The notes beneath the pieces were generated by a model, which did not search any database, was not told the origin of the DNA, and was given only the letters and a program-made list of their open reading frames with translations. From Singulisphaera sp. GP187 (GTDB lineage Bacteria > Planctomycetota > Phycisphaerae > Phycisphaerales > SM1A02), in the NCBI GenBank assembly GCA_945862215.1, contig CAMAXY010000016.1, positions 1-48,954 on the forward strand: 48,954 nt of DNA, read 5' to 3'. Position 1 is the first letter of the stretch. The number at the start of each line of letters is the position of its first letter. Made by a program: the position numbers and the translations under genes. Shown piece after piece: positions 9,146-18,857 of this stretch.

Positions 9146-9865
9146 TCAGACGGCGAGGCATTCACGCAAAAAAGATTCCAAGCGCGAGAACGCACGGTTG
9201 GAGATCGTCGCATCGAATGCCATTCCAGCTGCGCGATCCTGAGCGTTGGGATTGGTGAACGCATGAACAGTGTTTCCATACGCATCAACTTCCCAGTGCG
9301 CGTTGGCGGCGGTCATCTCGTTGTTGAAGGCGATCAATGAATCTGGATTTGCCATTGGATCGTCATAGCCGTGCAAGACAAGAACTTTCGCAGTGATCGA
9401 AATTTGCTTTTCGATATTTGGTGGATTCAAGAGTCCGTGAAAAGAAGCCACACCGATCACGCCAGGCAAACATGCGCGCGCAGCGTCAAGCGCGCAGAGT
9501 CCGCCGAAACAAAATCCGATGACCACGATGCGCTTGCCATCTGATCCTGGAATGCGCTGCGCCGCGGCGATCGTCGCTCGCAAACGCTCGCGCAGCAGCG
9601 CGCGATCTTCAACGAATGGATTCATCAATGCGGCGCATCGCTCGCGATCAGTCGACGTCTGATGTTGGCCATAGATATCCGCAGCGAGCGAGATATAACC
9701 CAACTGCGCAATGCGCTCTGCATGGCTATCCATCAATGCGTCACGACCATTCCAGTGATGACAGATGACCACCACTGGCGCGGGCAGCGTGAGATTGGGC
9801 TTGCGAACGATCAATCCCTCGCATGGAAGGTCGCCGTGTGAATACTTATAGATTTCCTGTTGCAT
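9146..9865 (-). CDS. Dienelactone hydrolase family protein
   Basis: This is a 239-residue alpha/beta hydrolase of the dienelactone hydrolase family. The nucleophile elbow is GFCFGGLCAL (cysteine nucleophile), the acid is probably the Asp in HGYDDPM, and the histidine is in TVHAFTNP. DLH enzymes hydrolyse the lactone of chlorocatechol breakdown products, but the family is broad and the true substrate cannot be told here. I chose the ATG at 9863-9865, since the longer frame starts at a TTG and adds nine unsupported residues. No signal peptide is seen, so it should be cytoplasmic. It stands alone, divergent from the FG-GAP gene; no aromatic degradation genes are nearby. Confidence 0.88.
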   Translation of the reverse strand: MQQEIYKYSHGDLPCEGLIVRKPNLTLPAPVVVICHHWNGRDALMDSHAERIAQLGYISLAADIYGQHQTSTDRERCAALMNPFVEDRALLRERLRATIAAAQRIPGSDGKRIVVIGFCFGGLCALDAARACLPGVIGVASFHGLLNPPNIEKQISITAKVLVLHGYDDPMANPDSLIAFNNEMTAANAHWEVDAYGNTVHAFTNPNAQDRAAGMAFDATISNRAFSRLESFLRECLAV

Positions 9866-9960
9866 GGGTTGGGTTGTACCCCAAGTCGACAAGAAAAAGG
9901 GAGAGATTTTCCGATGTGACTTGGCGAGTGTTTATTGTGTGAGTTCGAAAGGAGTCGAGC

Positions 9961-11556
9961 ATGAAAAGTGGAAGAAAAAGACTTGATTTACTGGTGAAAT
10001 TGATGAGTATTCTTGCGATGCTGAGTTTTGAAATGGGCTTGGGCGCAAGTGCAAACGAAGATGCGCACTGGCAACATCGCACGCGCCTCGATGCGCCGCA
10101 GAGAATGTTGCCGCTCGGTCTTGGCGCTGCTGTTGCTGCGAGTGATACAGGGGTGATCGCTGTGGGCGGAGGTCAAGATCGCGATATTGGCGTGGATGCG
10201 GGTGCGGTTGCGATTTGGAATTGTTCTGTCAATGATGTGACTGCGCAAGAAAGAATTATGCATCCAAAGGATCATCGCCAATCTGCGTTTGGAAATGCGC
10301 TTGCCATCGATCCTGCGGCGAGCGTGTTATGTATTGGCGCGCCAAATGAAGATGGCACTGACAAAGATCTCGGCAAGTGGCCGGAAAACTTTCAGATGGG
10401 ACGCGTCTATTTATATAAGTGGCAGAGTAGCGCTGGGAATGGCGCTGGGAATGGCGCTGGGAATGGCGCTGGGAATGGCGCTGGGGAAAATTCCAGCGCG
10501 AACTGGAAACTTTGCGCAACACTCGAATCTCCGCATCCAAGTGTCGGCGCACACTTCGGATCTGTTATCGCCACGGACGGCACGCGCGTGGTGGTTGGAT
10601 CGCCCGATCACAACAGCGTCGGATTTGCAGTGGGACGCGTCGATGTCTTTGTTCGCCGCGGCGATTTATGGGTGCACGAGAGTGAGCTTGCGATACCACT
10701 TCCCATTGCAGGCATGCGCTTCGGGACGAGTTTGGCGATTGACGCAGAGACGATTGCCGTGGGCTCGCCGAGTTTCAGTGAAATTGGATTTGGGAGCGGC
10801 CGTGCAGATATTTTTCGCCTAAAAAAAGATGGGTGGCAACACGCGGGTCGAATCGAAGCGCCGAATCCACAATCCAGCGCGTGGTTTGGGATGAGCGTTG
10901 CGGTCTCGCGCAACATTCTTGCGGTTGGTGCGCCACGCGAGACGCCTTTGCAATCACAGGCATTTCCTGATCACGCTGGAGTGGTGCACCTTTTCAAGCG
11001 AACTGAAATGCAAAGCGGAGGCGAAGCGTGGCAAGCGATCTTTGCGTTGACCTCGCCCAAACCTTGGTGTGGAGAGTTGCAATACCGCCCGGAAGCATTT
11101 GGAATGTCGCTGAGTATTCGCAGAGGAACTCTCGCAGTTGGCGCATCGGAATCTTGCAACCCAATTGCTGCGGGCGAAAATCACGACGAAGGAGAAGGAA
11201 GCGGAGCGGTCTATTTATTCCACCCCGCGGATGTGGAAGGAACTTCATGGGACTTTGGCGCGCGCACTGGCGAACGATTGACTGCACCCGACGCGACATT
11301 CGATGTGCACGATGGATATCGAGTGGCGCTTGGTTGCGTACAGGCAGGAAATACACAGGCAGGCGCAAGAAGTGAAACTCGCAGTGCAATTCCATTTCTT
11401 GTCGTCGGTCGTGCGGGCAATCCAGATATGTCTCCGGGTCCTGGAGCGGCGAATGTCTATTGGCCTCAGGCGCGCGCTGTCGCGCTGAAATGGGCACGCA
11501 GTGTCGTTTTTCGACACTGGTTGCCCATCTCAAGCAGTAGAGCGTGCAATGATTAA
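9961..11556 (+). CDS. Secreted FG-GAP repeat protein
   Basis: This 531-residue protein has a basic N-terminus and a hydrophobic stretch ending near GASANED, consistent with a Sec signal peptide. The mature part contains at least five FG-GAP-type blades, recognisable from FGNALAIDP, FGSVIATDG, FGTSLAIDA, FGMSVAVSR and FGMSLSIRR, each followed by a strand ending in VGxP or VGA. This predicts a seven-bladed beta-propeller like integrin alpha heads, outside the cytoplasm. The ATG at 9961 follows AAAGGAG with a 6-base spacer. A four-residue GNGA repeat interrupts the second blade. The stop codon overlaps the oppositely oriented dus stop in a shared TTAA. The ligand is unknown. Confidence 0.85.
   Translation: MKSGRKRLDLLVKLMSILAMLSFEMGLGASANEDAHWQHRTRLDAPQRMLPLGLGAAVAASDTGVIAVGGGQDRDIGVDAGAVAIWNCSVNDVTAQERIMHPKDHRQSAFGNALAIDPAASVLCIGAPNEDGTDKDLGKWPENFQMGRVYLYKWQSSAGNGAGNGAGNGAGNGAGENSSANWKLCATLESPHPSVGAHFGSVIATDGTRVVVGSPDHNSVGFAVGRVDVFVRRGDLWVHESELAIPLPIAGMRFGTSLAIDAETIAVGSPSFSEIGFGSGRADIFRLKKDGWQHAGRIEAPNPQSSAWFGMSVAVSRNILAVGAPRETPLQSQAFPDHAGVVHLFKRTEMQSGGEAWQAIFALTSPKPWCGELQYRPEAFGMSLSIRRGTLAVGASESCNPIAAGENHDEGEGSGAVYLFHPADVEGTSWDFGARTGERLTAPDATFDVHDGYRVALGCVQAGNTQAGARSETRSAIPFLVVGRAGNPDMSPGPGAANVYWPQARAVALKWARSVVFRHWLPISSSRACND
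10431..10488 (+). repeat. 12-bp tandem repeat inside the FG-GAP gene
   Basis: The unit GGCGCTGGGAAT occurs about five times in a row; the first copy is partial and the last ends GGGGAA. It encodes repeated Gly-Asn-Gly-Ala in a surface loop. Because the unit is a multiple of three, copy-number change would lengthen or shorten the loop without a frameshift. Confidence 0.92.
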
Positions 11557-12677
11557 GAATTGGACTGATAGAACTTTTCAATCACCGCTTGCCACTCTGC
11601 AGAATTTTCGCAGCGAATGAATTCAGCTTTGACCGTGACAGCCTGCGGATGATGCGCCGCGAACTTGATTCCAAACTTGCGCATGCGTTTTCCTGTGGCG
11701 TTGTCGCCATACAGAAACTTTGCAAGCTCGAAATGTTGAAGTAGCGCAGCGCGCTGTTCGGCAATCGTTGGCGGCGTGGGCTCTCCCCCCGCCATCATTT
11801 CGCGCGCTTGCCTGAAAATCCAGGGATTTCCGATACATCCGCGCGCAACGCTGACTCCACTCACACCACACTGATCCAACATCGCAAAAATATCTTGCAC
11901 GGTCCACACATCACCAGAACCGAAAATAATTTTGTCGGGATGTCGCGCTGTCAAATCCGTAAGAAATTCCCAGCGACCCGGACCGTGATACTTCTGTTCC
12001 ACCGTTCGGCAATGCACGGTCGTCCAGGCATAACCGCATTTATACGCCGCATCAAAAATGCGCTCGAAATTTTTCGCCATCTGAGAAGTATCGTCATAAG
12101 CGCGTCGAAGTTTCACAGTGCAAGGCACACGACCCGCAACTGTTTCGACCACAGCGCGCAGAATGTTGATCGCTTCATCAGGATGCGCCAAGAAATGTCC
12201 GCCTCGATTGTTGGCACTGATTTTCTTCACCGGACATGCGAGATTCACATCGACAACATCGTGGCCCATCTTGACGATGATGTCCGCGGCGCGCGCCATC
12301 TCGTCTGCTTTCGATCCCATGATTTGACCTGCAAGAGGATGATCATCGACCGTCGCAGCAATGTTGTCGGCGACTTCGCCCATCCCACATTCGGTGGCGA
12401 TCAAATCTGGATCCTCGCGAATTTTTCCTTTGCCTCCATTGAGCAGCGTTCGATCAAGCAACGCCTCTGTCACGCAAAATGGACAGCCGTGCCTTCGCGC
12501 AATCAATCGCATTGCGCCGTCGGAATATCCCGCAAGCCCAGCCTGAAAGAACGGCGCGTCGAATCTTGGCAAGAGTGCCTGCACCCGCGGATCAACCCGC
12601 ACCAATTTCGCAGTTTCCGCGGGGGAACGCGAGAGTTTTCGCGGAGGCAATTCACTTGGGTTCAGTTCGACGCTCAT
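11553..12677 (-). CDS. dus: tRNA-dihydrouridine synthase (Dus family)
   Basis: This is a flavin-dependent Dus enzyme that reduces uridine to dihydrouridine in tRNA. The TIM-barrel marks are FQAGLAGYSDGAMR, AGQIMGSKADEM, VDVNLACPVKKI (containing the catalytic cysteine), TVKLRRAYDD and the FMN phosphate-binding SVARGCIGNPWIF. Using the ATG at 12675-12677 (MSVELNPSEL) gives 374 residues; a second ATG at 12702-12704 would add nine. The N-terminal 35 residues are unusual for the family and weakly conserved. It converges with the FG-GAP gene, the two stops overlapping in TTAA, and is divergent from the lipoprotein gene. Which Dus subgroup it belongs to cannot be said from sequence inspection alone. 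Confidence 0.92.
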   Translation of the reverse strand: MSVELNPSELPPRKLSRSPAETAKLVRVDPRVQALLPRFDAPFFQAGLAGYSDGAMRLIARRHGCPFCVTEALLDRTLLNGGKGKIREDPDLIATECGMGEVADNIAATVDDHPLAGQIMGSKADEMARAADIIVKMGHDVVDVNLACPVKKISANNRGGHFLAHPDEAINILRAVVETVAGRVPCTVKLRRAYDDTSQMAKNFERIFDAAYKCGYAWTTVHCRTVEQKYHGPGRWEFLTDLTARHPDKIIFGSGDVWTVQDIFAMLDQCGVSGVSVARGCIGNPWIFRQAREMMAGGEPTPPTIAEQRAALLQHFELAKFLYGDNATGKRMRKFGIKFAAHHPQAVTVKAEFIRCENSAEWQAVIEKFYQSNS

Positions 12678-12718
12678 ACCCCAAAGTCTACGGAGCAATC
12701 TCATACACTTGTCTTTCA

Positions 12719-13201
12719 ATGATCGAATGCCGATCCATCTCTTGTTGGGCGACTCCCCCGCGGTCGATTGTCAGATCACTTGCGCTGCTTGCAGTTGGGG
12801 CGATCTCTATGACGCTGGGCGGTTGCACCGCTCCTCTTTATGACCCTGCGCTGGCAACTCGGGCATATCCCGAATTGCTTTTGCAAGCTGAAGTGATTCA
12901 GATGCAAGCCGTGCCGAAGGAAACAGAGTTGCAAATCATCAATGGGACTGCAACGGATTATCGCGATATCGATATTTGGGTGAATCGCAGATACATGAAA
13001 CATATCACTGAAATTTTGGCTGGACAAACCATCGAAGTGACCATCACGGGTTTCCGTGATGTTTGGGGTCAATGCCCGCAGCCTGGCGGTTTCTGGCGAA
13101 CGCGTCCGCCAACGCCTTTGGTCTTAGTGCAAATTCAGCGCGACGAAACGACTCCCTTACTGGGATTAGTTGCTGTCGTTCCTGCCGACGCTGGGTATTG
13201 A
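12719..13201 (+). CDS. Small lipoprotein of unknown function
   Basis: This is a 160-residue protein with a signal sequence ending in a lipobox (LGGC, in AISMTLGGCTAP), so it should be lipid-anchored to a membrane. The mature domain has ELQIINGTATDYRDIDIWVN and a short beta-rich region, with no family I recognise. The ATG at 12719 opens divergently from dus, whose upstream ATG lies only 15 bases away, so the two share a promoter region. Base composition matches the neighbours. The lipobox and length are clear; function is unknown. Confidence 0.75.
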   Translation: MIECRSISCWATPPRSIVRSLALLAVGAISMTLGGCTAPLYDPALATRAYPELLLQAEVIQMQAVPKETELQIINGTATDYRDIDIWVNRRYMKHITEILAGQTIEVTITGFRDVWGQCPQPGGFWRTRPPTPLVLVQIQRDETTPLLGLVAVVPADAGY

Positions 13202-13240
13202 TCCGCCGCGCACTCGATGCCGCAGCGACGCCGCGAAATT

Positions 13241-14200
13241 TCAACCGCTGTTTTTTGCCGCTGGCATTGCGGCAGCCGCAGGCATTGCTATTCCCAACTG
13301 CGCGCACTTGGTTTCAAACTCTGCAAGCTCGCGTTTATTGGTTGTCGCAAGTGGCGATCCCGACTTGATTGACTCGATCTCCAACTTCGTCAAATGCATC
13401 GCGCCGAGTCGGTAATCCTCGAATGCTTCGCAGGAAATTGGAACGATTGGCTTCAGTAATTCATACATCGCTTCGGCGAAGACACGAATTTCATACTGCG
13501 CGTGCGGATCCATACGAAGCGAAAGAAAGTGAAAAAGATTGTGCAAGTCACACTTCCAATACCACTCCGTATAAACCGAAACTGGCAGCGCGGCTCGCGC
13601 CAATTCTCGCGCCACACCTTTTTCAGTAAGCCCCAAATAATCCTTGTATAGCCCCTCTGCACGATCAAGCATCACCAGAAATTCTTCGGCAGTTCCGGCA
13701 TCAACGAGACCATCGCCGCCTTGGCGATTCGTTCCACTTTGCGCACGCACAGATTCGAGCGACGGGCGATAAAAACGATCAGGCACGATCGAATAGCGCG
13801 CGCTGTACTCGTTGACATTCGCAGTGCGATGACGAATCCATTGTCGCGCAACAAACATCGGCATTGCGATATGAAATTTGAACTCGACCATTTCAAATGG
13901 AGTCGTGTGACGATGCCGCAGCAAATATCGCACGAGACCGCGATCTTCGTTCACTTGCTTCGTGCCTTCGCCATATGAAACGCGCGCCGATTGCACGATC
14001 GAAAAATCTGCAGTCTTGCCAACGGGCGCCAAGCGAGGCATGCAGTCGACAAGCGCAACAAATCCGTGATCGAGCACGCGCTTTTCAAGACGCGCAGCAC
14101 CTCCCATCACATCGAACATCTCCGTTTCTGGCATGACACGCACGATGGAGTCGGATTGCGAAAGTGAATTCGTAGATTGGGTTGTCTGCTGGGAAGTCAT
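13241..14200 (-). CDS. thyX: Flavin-dependent thymidylate synthase ThyX
   Basis: ThyX makes dTMP from dUMP using FAD, NADPH and methylene-tetrahydrofolate. The ThyX signature RHRxxxxNExSxR is present as RHRTANVNEYSAR at residues 123-135. The flanking RHRHTTPFEMVEFKF and a C-terminal RMDPHAQYEIR also match. At 319 residues it is longer than the usual 220-300: it has about 20 extra N-terminal residues rich in Gln, Ser and Thr and a low-complexity Ala/Met tail (GIAMPAAAAMPAA). The ATG is at 14198-14200. It is a single gene convergent with the lipoprotein gene. The presence of ThyX suggests that ThyA may be absent from this genome, which the window cannot show. Confidence 0.95.
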   Translation of the reverse strand: MTSQQTTQSTNSLSQSDSIVRVMPETEMFDVMGGAARLEKRVLDHGFVALVDCMPRLAPVGKTADFSIVQSARVSYGEGTKQVNEDRGLVRYLLRHRHTTPFEMVEFKFHIAMPMFVARQWIRHRTANVNEYSARYSIVPDRFYRPSLESVRAQSGTNRQGGDGLVDAGTAEEFLVMLDRAEGLYKDYLGLTEKGVARELARAALPVSVYTEWYWKCDLHNLFHFLSLRMDPHAQYEIRVFAEAMYELLKPIVPISCEAFEDYRLGAMHLTKLEIESIKSGSPLATTNKRELAEFETKCAQLGIAMPAAAAMPAAKNSG

Positions 14201-14230
14201 TTTGTTTCTGGTTTGATTTCTAGTTTCATT

Positions 14231-14731
14231 CTAGTTTGGTGCTGAATGCGATTTCAAAAACTGAGCCTTGGCATACTCGGTCAACCATCCGTTGACCACT
14301 TCTAGAGTATCCAAACCGCTGGGATTTCCCATCGCCGTCAGGTGCGGACAAGCCTGCGGATCACTCGAAAATTGAACACCTGCCATGCCCAGAGCAAGCG
14401 TCAAACTTGCCGGCGCCGTCGTACCAGCCATCGCCGCTTCGCGATTCGCAGGCCACGGCGAATTGGGCGAATCAATCTTCTCGCAATTCCATGCGCTTGT
14501 TGCCGCGATCAATGTTGCTTCGCTGTCAGGCCACAAATGGCTTTCTGTCTGCTGCGCATAACACAAGCACGCCCATGCGACGGATCGCAATGCGCCATCC
14601 GTCTCTTTCGCACGCGCGCGAACTTTCTCCACAACGAAAAACCCCCAGGTGAAAGTTCCGACCGCAAGGATAATAAAAAAAGCAAAGAGAAATTTTGCGG
14701 CTCTACGAGACTGAAGTGGAGCCGTTGTCAC
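14231..14731 (-). CDS. Small single-pass membrane protein, unknown function
   Basis: This 166-residue protein has a basic N-terminus, one hydrophobic helix ([21 protein letters not shown], about residues 14-34) and a soluble part with four cysteines and several Trp residues. No family was recognised. Translation probably starts at the GTG of a GTGA overlap with the stop of the upstream ABC ATPase gene (14728-14731), which supports this start and translational coupling. The soluble domain has the composition of an exported domain. Whether it works with the transporter is only suggested by the overlap. Confidence 0.65.
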   Translation of the reverse strand: MTTAPLQSRRAAKFLFAFFIILAVGTFTWGFFVVEKVRARAKETDGALRSVAWACLCYAQQTESHLWPDSEATLIAATSAWNCEKIDSPNSPWPANREAAMAGTTAPASLTLALGMAGVQFSSDPQACPHLTAMGNPSGLDTLEVVNGWLTEYAKAQFLKSHSAPN

Positions 14732-15564
14732 ATCTGCATCCCTTCAACTCGCAAACGATTCCTTTGCCGCGCTGGGTCCGCTTCTGGAACTGCCGACAAA
14801 AGTGCCTGTGTATATGGATGCTTCGGCGCATAGATAATCTCTTCGCGCGTTCCGTGCTCGACGATCTTGCCATTCCACATCACCGCGATTCGTTGACAGG
14901 CATGATGAATGACCGCCATGTCGTGACTGATGAAAAGATATGAAAGCTTGAATTCATCTTGCAAATCCGAAAGAAGATTCAACACTTGGCTCTGAATCGA
15001 AACATCCAGCGCGCTGGTTGGTTCGTCGCAAACAATCAAACGAGGTTCGAGTGCAAGAGCGCGGGCGATGCCAATGCGCTGCTTCTGACCTCCAGAGAAT
15101 TCGTGCGGGTATCGATCTGCCGCGCCGCGCCAAAGGCCGCATCGCTCGAGCAATTTGCCAACGCGTTCTCGCACTTGATCCTTGGGCACAATTCCGTGAA
15201 CTTCCAAAGGCTCGCCGATGATGCGACCGACGCGCATTCGTGGATTGAGCGATCCACCTGGATCTTGAAAGATGATTTGCATTTGACGGCGAAGTTTTCG
15301 CAGACTCGTTGCTCCTTGCGCGAAAACATCAACGCCATCGAAAGTGACGCTTCCACTCGTCGCAGGAATCAGTCGCAGTATCGCGCGGCCAACGGTTGTC
15401 TTGCCACAACCAGATTCGCCGACAAGTCCAAGAGTCTCTCCAGGCATGATCGAAAAACTGACGCCATCAACAGCGCGTCGATGATCGACGATGCGCTGCA
15501 GAATTCCGCGCCGCACTGGAAAGTGCACATTGAGGTCTTGAACTTGGAGCAGTGGCTTGGTCAT
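14728..15564 (-). CDS. Oligopeptide/dipeptide ABC transporter ATPase (OppF/DppF type)
   Basis: This 278-residue protein is the ATPase of a peptide or nickel-type importer. Walker A is GESGCGKTT, the Q-loop is [14 protein letters not shown], the ABC signature is [15 protein letters not shown], Walker B is [12 protein letters not shown], and the switch histidine is in YLFISHDM. The C-terminal [16 protein letters not shown] is the Opp/Dpp ATPase tail. The partner ATPase, both permeases and the solute-binding protein are missing nearby; the gene is flanked instead by htrA and a small membrane protein, so it is an orphan or serves a complex encoded elsewhere. The ATG at 15562-15564 lies 5 bases after the htrA-like gene. 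Confidence 0.92.
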   Translation of the reverse strand: MTKPLLQVQDLNVHFPVRRGILQRIVDHRRAVDGVSFSIMPGETLGLVGESGCGKTTVGRAILRLIPATSGSVTFDGVDVFAQGATSLRKLRRQMQIIFQDPGGSLNPRMRVGRIIGEPLEVHGIVPKDQVRERVGKLLERCGLWRGAADRYPHEFSGGQKQRIGIARALALEPRLIVCDEPTSALDVSIQSQVLNLLSDLQDEFKLSYLFISHDMAVIHHACQRIAVMWNGKIVEHGTREEIIYAPKHPYTQALLSAVPEADPARQRNRLRVEGMQM

Positions 15565-15569
15565 TGGAA

Positions 15570-17048
15570 TCAGCGAAGTGGTATATCAAAGTCGCTCAGC
15601 GTGCCTGAAGGAAGTGCGATAGTCAAGATTGCACTGGTTCGTCCGATTCCTCTTCTGGAAATCGCACCACGCGCCAGGCGAACATAAAAGTCTTCCAGCG
15701 TGCCAACAGATTGACCGCCCACGGCGACGATGATCGATCCTGCGGGAACGATTCCAGCCAACTTTGAATCTGGCGTGACGGCTTGCACCAAGACTCCACG
15801 ACGATGCGGCACACCGAGTGCTGCGCAGAATTCTTGGGAACTTGTCGCCAAAGTTGCAAAGCCATAATTACGCAAGATGTCTGCGATATCTGCAGCTTCC
15901 ATTTGCGGCTCTCGCTTGATCAGTTCGACATCAAATTTCATCTCTTCTCCGCGACCTTGATCCGGAAGTGGTCGCCACACTTGAAAGACAACAATTTGTC
16001 CAGGCCGACGCGTGCCGATGATCGACGGGACTTTATCCGCATCGGTCACTCGTACTCCGTCGATCGACACAATCACATCGCCAATTTGCAATCCAGCGCG
16101 CTGGGCAGGACTTCCCGCAGTGACGCGAGTGATGACTGCGCCATCTGCGTTGTAATGTTCGACGATGCAGCGATAAATTGGATTACGCATCTGCGGCGGC
16201 AGAATCGAGTTGACTGGCTGGACAGCAACACCAGAAAAACCCTTTGCAACTTCGCCGGTTGCGATCAATTGCCCGACAACGAATTCGATGATGTCCATCG
16301 GAATCGCAAGACCAATTCCGCCGAATTGTCCCTGCCCAAGCGTGCTTCCGCGACCAGTTGCAATCGCTGTGTTCATTCCAATCACGCGTCCATAAATATC
16401 CGTGAGTGGTCCGCCAGAATTTCCAGGATTGATCGCCGCATCGACTTGGATGAAATTTTCATAATCCACTTCTGAAAGTCCCGCACTGCGGCCAATGCCA
16501 GAAACAATTCCAGCACTCATCGAAAATCGAAAATCAAATGGCGAACCGAATGCGAAAACCATATCACCTTGCGTTGGAATATCGATCGAACGTTGCGCGG
16601 GCGTCAAATCATCTGCTTCAATTCGCAGGACTGCGATGTCCGTTTTCAGATCAAGCCCGACCAACTGCGCTTGCACGATTTGCCCAGTATGCAACTGCAC
16701 ATCGATTTCCTCCGCACCATCGACAACATGGCCGTTGGTCACGATGTGTCCATAGACATCATAAATCCACGCAGATCCGGTGCTGACTTGGCTGCCACCT
16801 GCACGCCCTTTTTGCGAACCAGATGCGCTCAACGAAAGAACAGAAGGTTCAACAATCATTGCAATATCGCGCGTCGCTTGATTGACTTCTTCAAGCGCAT
16901 TGCTGCGGGTCAGTCTGGACTTCGCTGCGACAACTTCTGCATCCACTTTCGCCTTGCTGAGAGCGCGAATAGCTTGCGGCGTTGCGACCAACACAATAAC
17001 CGCTGCGATTGCCACGATTGTCGCTGGCAACAGCGTTTGGATTTTCAT
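15570..17048 (-). CDS. HtrA/DegP-like serine protease with two PDZ domains
   Basis: This 492-residue protein is a trypsin-like protease of the HtrA family, acting outside the cytoplasm on misfolded proteins. A hydrophobic N-terminal segment (residues 7-24) is a signal peptide or anchor. The catalytic triad is visible as His107 (TNGHVV), Asp137 (KTDIAVL) and Ser211 (GNSGGPL). The first PDZ domain follows at about residues 280-360 ([15 protein letters not shown]). A second, weaker PDZ lies at about 410-490 ([12 protein letters not shown]). The stop is 5 bases before the ABC ATPase. The start overlaps the panB stop in an ATGA, so the genes form one minus-strand operon. Length and domain order fit the family. 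Confidence 0.93.
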   Translation of the reverse strand: MKIQTLLPATIVAIAAVIVLVATPQAIRALSKAKVDAEVVAAKSRLTRSNALEEVNQATRDIAMIVEPSVLSLSASGSQKGRAGGSQVSTGSAWIYDVYGHIVTNGHVVDGAEEIDVQLHTGQIVQAQLVGLDLKTDIAVLRIEADDLTPAQRSIDIPTQGDMVFAFGSPFDFRFSMSAGIVSGIGRSAGLSEVDYENFIQVDAAINPGNSGGPLTDIYGRVIGMNTAIATGRGSTLGQGQFGGIGLAIPMDIIEFVVGQLIATGEVAKGFSGVAVQPVNSILPPQMRNPIYRCIVEHYNADGAVITRVTAGSPAQRAGLQIGDVIVSIDGVRVTDADKVPSIIGTRRPGQIVVFQVWRPLPDQGRGEEMKFDVELIKREPQMEAADIADILRNYGFATLATSSQEFCAALGVPHRRGVLVQAVTPDSKLAGIVPAGSIIVAVGGQSVGTLEDFYVRLARGAISRRGIGRTSAILTIALPSGTLSDFDIPLR

Positions 17049-18016
17049 TGCTTGGGCTCAACTCGTGGAATCGCAGTGTTGCGATGCTTCAGCGTCTCGC
17101 CGAATGACGCGCGCTGCGCATCGTTCATTACATATGGATGCTCGCCAAGTTGTCCCGACTTCACTCGGTCCATCCAAATCTTTGCGGCCGCCATAATTTG
17201 TCCGCCAAGTTGAGCCGTCGGCAACGCGAATGCAGGTTGCCAAGTGCTCATGCCCAGCAAATCTTGCAGCACAACAACTTGACCATGGCACGACGATCCT
17301 GCGCCACAACCGATCACTGGCACAGTTGATTCGCGCACAATTTGTTCTGCGACTTCTGAAGGCGCGGCTTCGATCAGCAGCATCATCGCCCCCGCTTCGA
17401 TCATCGCGCGCGCATCATCAAGAAGCGCAATCGCACTCTCGGCGCTCTTGCCCGCGGCGTAATACCCACCGTGCATTTTCACATGCTGAGGTCGCGATCC
17501 AATATGAGCAACCACAGGAATTCCAGCGCGACTCATCTTGGCGACCAATCCTGCGAATGAACGATCGACTTCGATCTTGACAAGATCGGCCAGACCTTCA
17601 GTCATGAAACGCCCCGCATTACGGATCGCCTCTGCGTCATCTGCTTGATAACTCATGAATGGCATATCCGCCATCACCAAAGTTGCAGGCGCGCCGCGCT
17701 TCACTCCCGCTGTCAACGCAATGAGAAAATCAAGCGGAGTGTGCATCGTGTTTGGCAATCCAAGAATCATTTCACCTGCGGTGTCGCCCACAAGAAGCAC
17801 ATGCAATCCAGCAGCTTGCAACCATCGTGCGGTCGTTGCGTCATAACAAGTCAGGCAAGCAAACTTTTCGCCACTGCGAACCATCTTCAGCAAACTGCGC
17901 AAGGTGAATGGAACGCGCGTCGTGGCGGCGTTATTTTCACTGGCCATTTCTCCTGCAACTTGCGCAGAAGTCTGGGTGCCGAGCGTCTTGTTTTTTTCGT
18001 TTGGTTGGGAGTTCAT
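17045..18016 (-). CDS. panB: 3-methyl-2-oxobutanoate hydroxymethyltransferase PanB
   Basis: PanB transfers a hydroxymethyl group to alpha-ketoisovalerate, the first committed step to pantothenate and coenzyme A. Family segments seen: LTCYDATTARWLQAAG, LLVGDTAGEMILG, VMADMPFMSYQ, GIPVVAHIGSRPQH, and IGCGAGSSCHGQVVVLQD. At 323 residues it is longer than the usual 260-280, owing to about 35 unconserved N-terminal residues rich in Asn, Gln and Thr; an internal ATG (MASENN) is an alternative start. It overlaps the HtrA gene in an ATGA. coaD, a later enzyme of the same pathway, is two genes upstream on the same strand. Confidence 0.95.
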   Translation of the reverse strand: MNSQPNEKNKTLGTQTSAQVAGEMASENNAATTRVPFTLRSLLKMVRSGEKFACLTCYDATTARWLQAAGLHVLLVGDTAGEMILGLPNTMHTPLDFLIALTAGVKRGAPATLVMADMPFMSYQADDAEAIRNAGRFMTEGLADLVKIEVDRSFAGLVAKMSRAGIPVVAHIGSRPQHVKMHGGYYAAGKSAESAIALLDDARAMIEAGAMMLLIEAAPSEVAEQIVRESTVPVIGCGAGSSCHGQVVVLQDLLGMSTWQPAFALPTAQLGGQIMAAAKIWMDRVKSGQLGEHPYVMNDAQRASFGETLKHRNTAIPRVEPKQ

Positions 18017-18090
18017 TTGATGATTCCAATGATAGGAAGTGATGCTTCGACAATTGTGAATAAAGAATATGTCAACCGTGCAATCCGAAA

Positions 18091-18825
18091 CTAATCTTGC
18101 TTTCCCTCACTCATAAATCTGCCAAACGATCCGCGCATTGGATTGAAGACCACATTGTCTCGACCAAGAACGAAGACATCTGCGATTTCGACCGCCTCAC
18201 GAAAAGATTCTTGCGCGCGTTTCATATCTTCGCAGGGAGTTGTAATGCGTCCCTGCACAAGATGTTCTTCGGTCACGATCGCATCGCCAGTGACCAGAAT
18301 TGTCGACGATGGAATCGACAAGAGCAATCCCGCAGTTCCCGCAGTCACTCCTGGAAGTGGAAAGAGATCCACTCCATCTGCAAGTCGATCGGGCGCATCC
18401 TTCACGCGCCGGCCGACTTCCAAAGATGTCTTGACGAAGTCGATCACGCCGCGCGTCTTGGGATCGCTTGATTGCATCTCGTCGACTTCTGCGAATCGCT
18501 CGACTTCTTCGCTGACTGCAGCAAGTGCTTCGCGATCTGCTGCTGCCATCCACCAAGTTGCATTTGGAAAAAGCGTGATGCCGCGATATTGACCTGGATT
18601 TTTACTCGTCAAGAAAACATCCGTGATCTCCTCGCACTTCACTCCTGTTCGAGAATGCATTCGTGGCTGGAGAATCTGCGGAGGCAGCGATGGATCGACG
18701 ATGATCTTGCGATTGCCAGATTCGATGAGCGTGGTTGTGGAATGCGCCTCGCGGACTGCTCCCTTTTCATTCCAAAGAGGATGAGCGCCAAGAGTTCCGA
18801 TAGAGATGACACGAAATTGCAACAT
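18091..18825 (-). CDS. Metallo-beta-lactamase-fold protein that has lost its metal ligands
   Basis: This 244-residue protein follows the metallo-beta-lactamase fold: an N-terminal strand pair, TTTLIESGNRKIIVDPSL, DVFLTSKNPGQYRGITLF, LPGVTAGTAGLLLSI, and ILVTGDAIVT. In active members the third segment reads THxHxDH; here the four ligands are Ser74, Asn76, Gly78 and Gln79. The PGHT segment has become PGVT, so a second histidine site is also gone. Only the Asp of GDAI remains. This predicts a non-catalytic, metal-free paralogue, perhaps structural or a binding protein. It lies between panB and coaD, but no link to CoA synthesis is shown. The fold is likely; the pseudoenzyme call rests on the motif comparison. 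Confidence 0.8.
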   Translation of the reverse strand: MLQFRVISIGTLGAHPLWNEKGAVREAHSTTTLIESGNRKIIVDPSLPPQILQPRMHSRTGVKCEEITDVFLTSKNPGQYRGITLFPNATWWMAAADREALAAVSEEVERFAEVDEMQSSDPKTRGVIDFVKTSLEVGRRVKDAPDRLADGVDLFPLPGVTAGTAGLLLSIPSSTILVTGDAIVTEEHLVQGRITTPCEDMKRAQESFREAVEIADVFVLGRDNVVFNPMRGSFGRFMSEGKQD

Positions 18826-18857
18826 GATTTTCTCTTGTGGTTTTCTCGCAGCAGAAT

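Noticed and set aside
10431-10488. Short regular repeats as a CRISPR array
   Set aside because: Units are contiguous 12-mers without spacers and lie in a coding frame.
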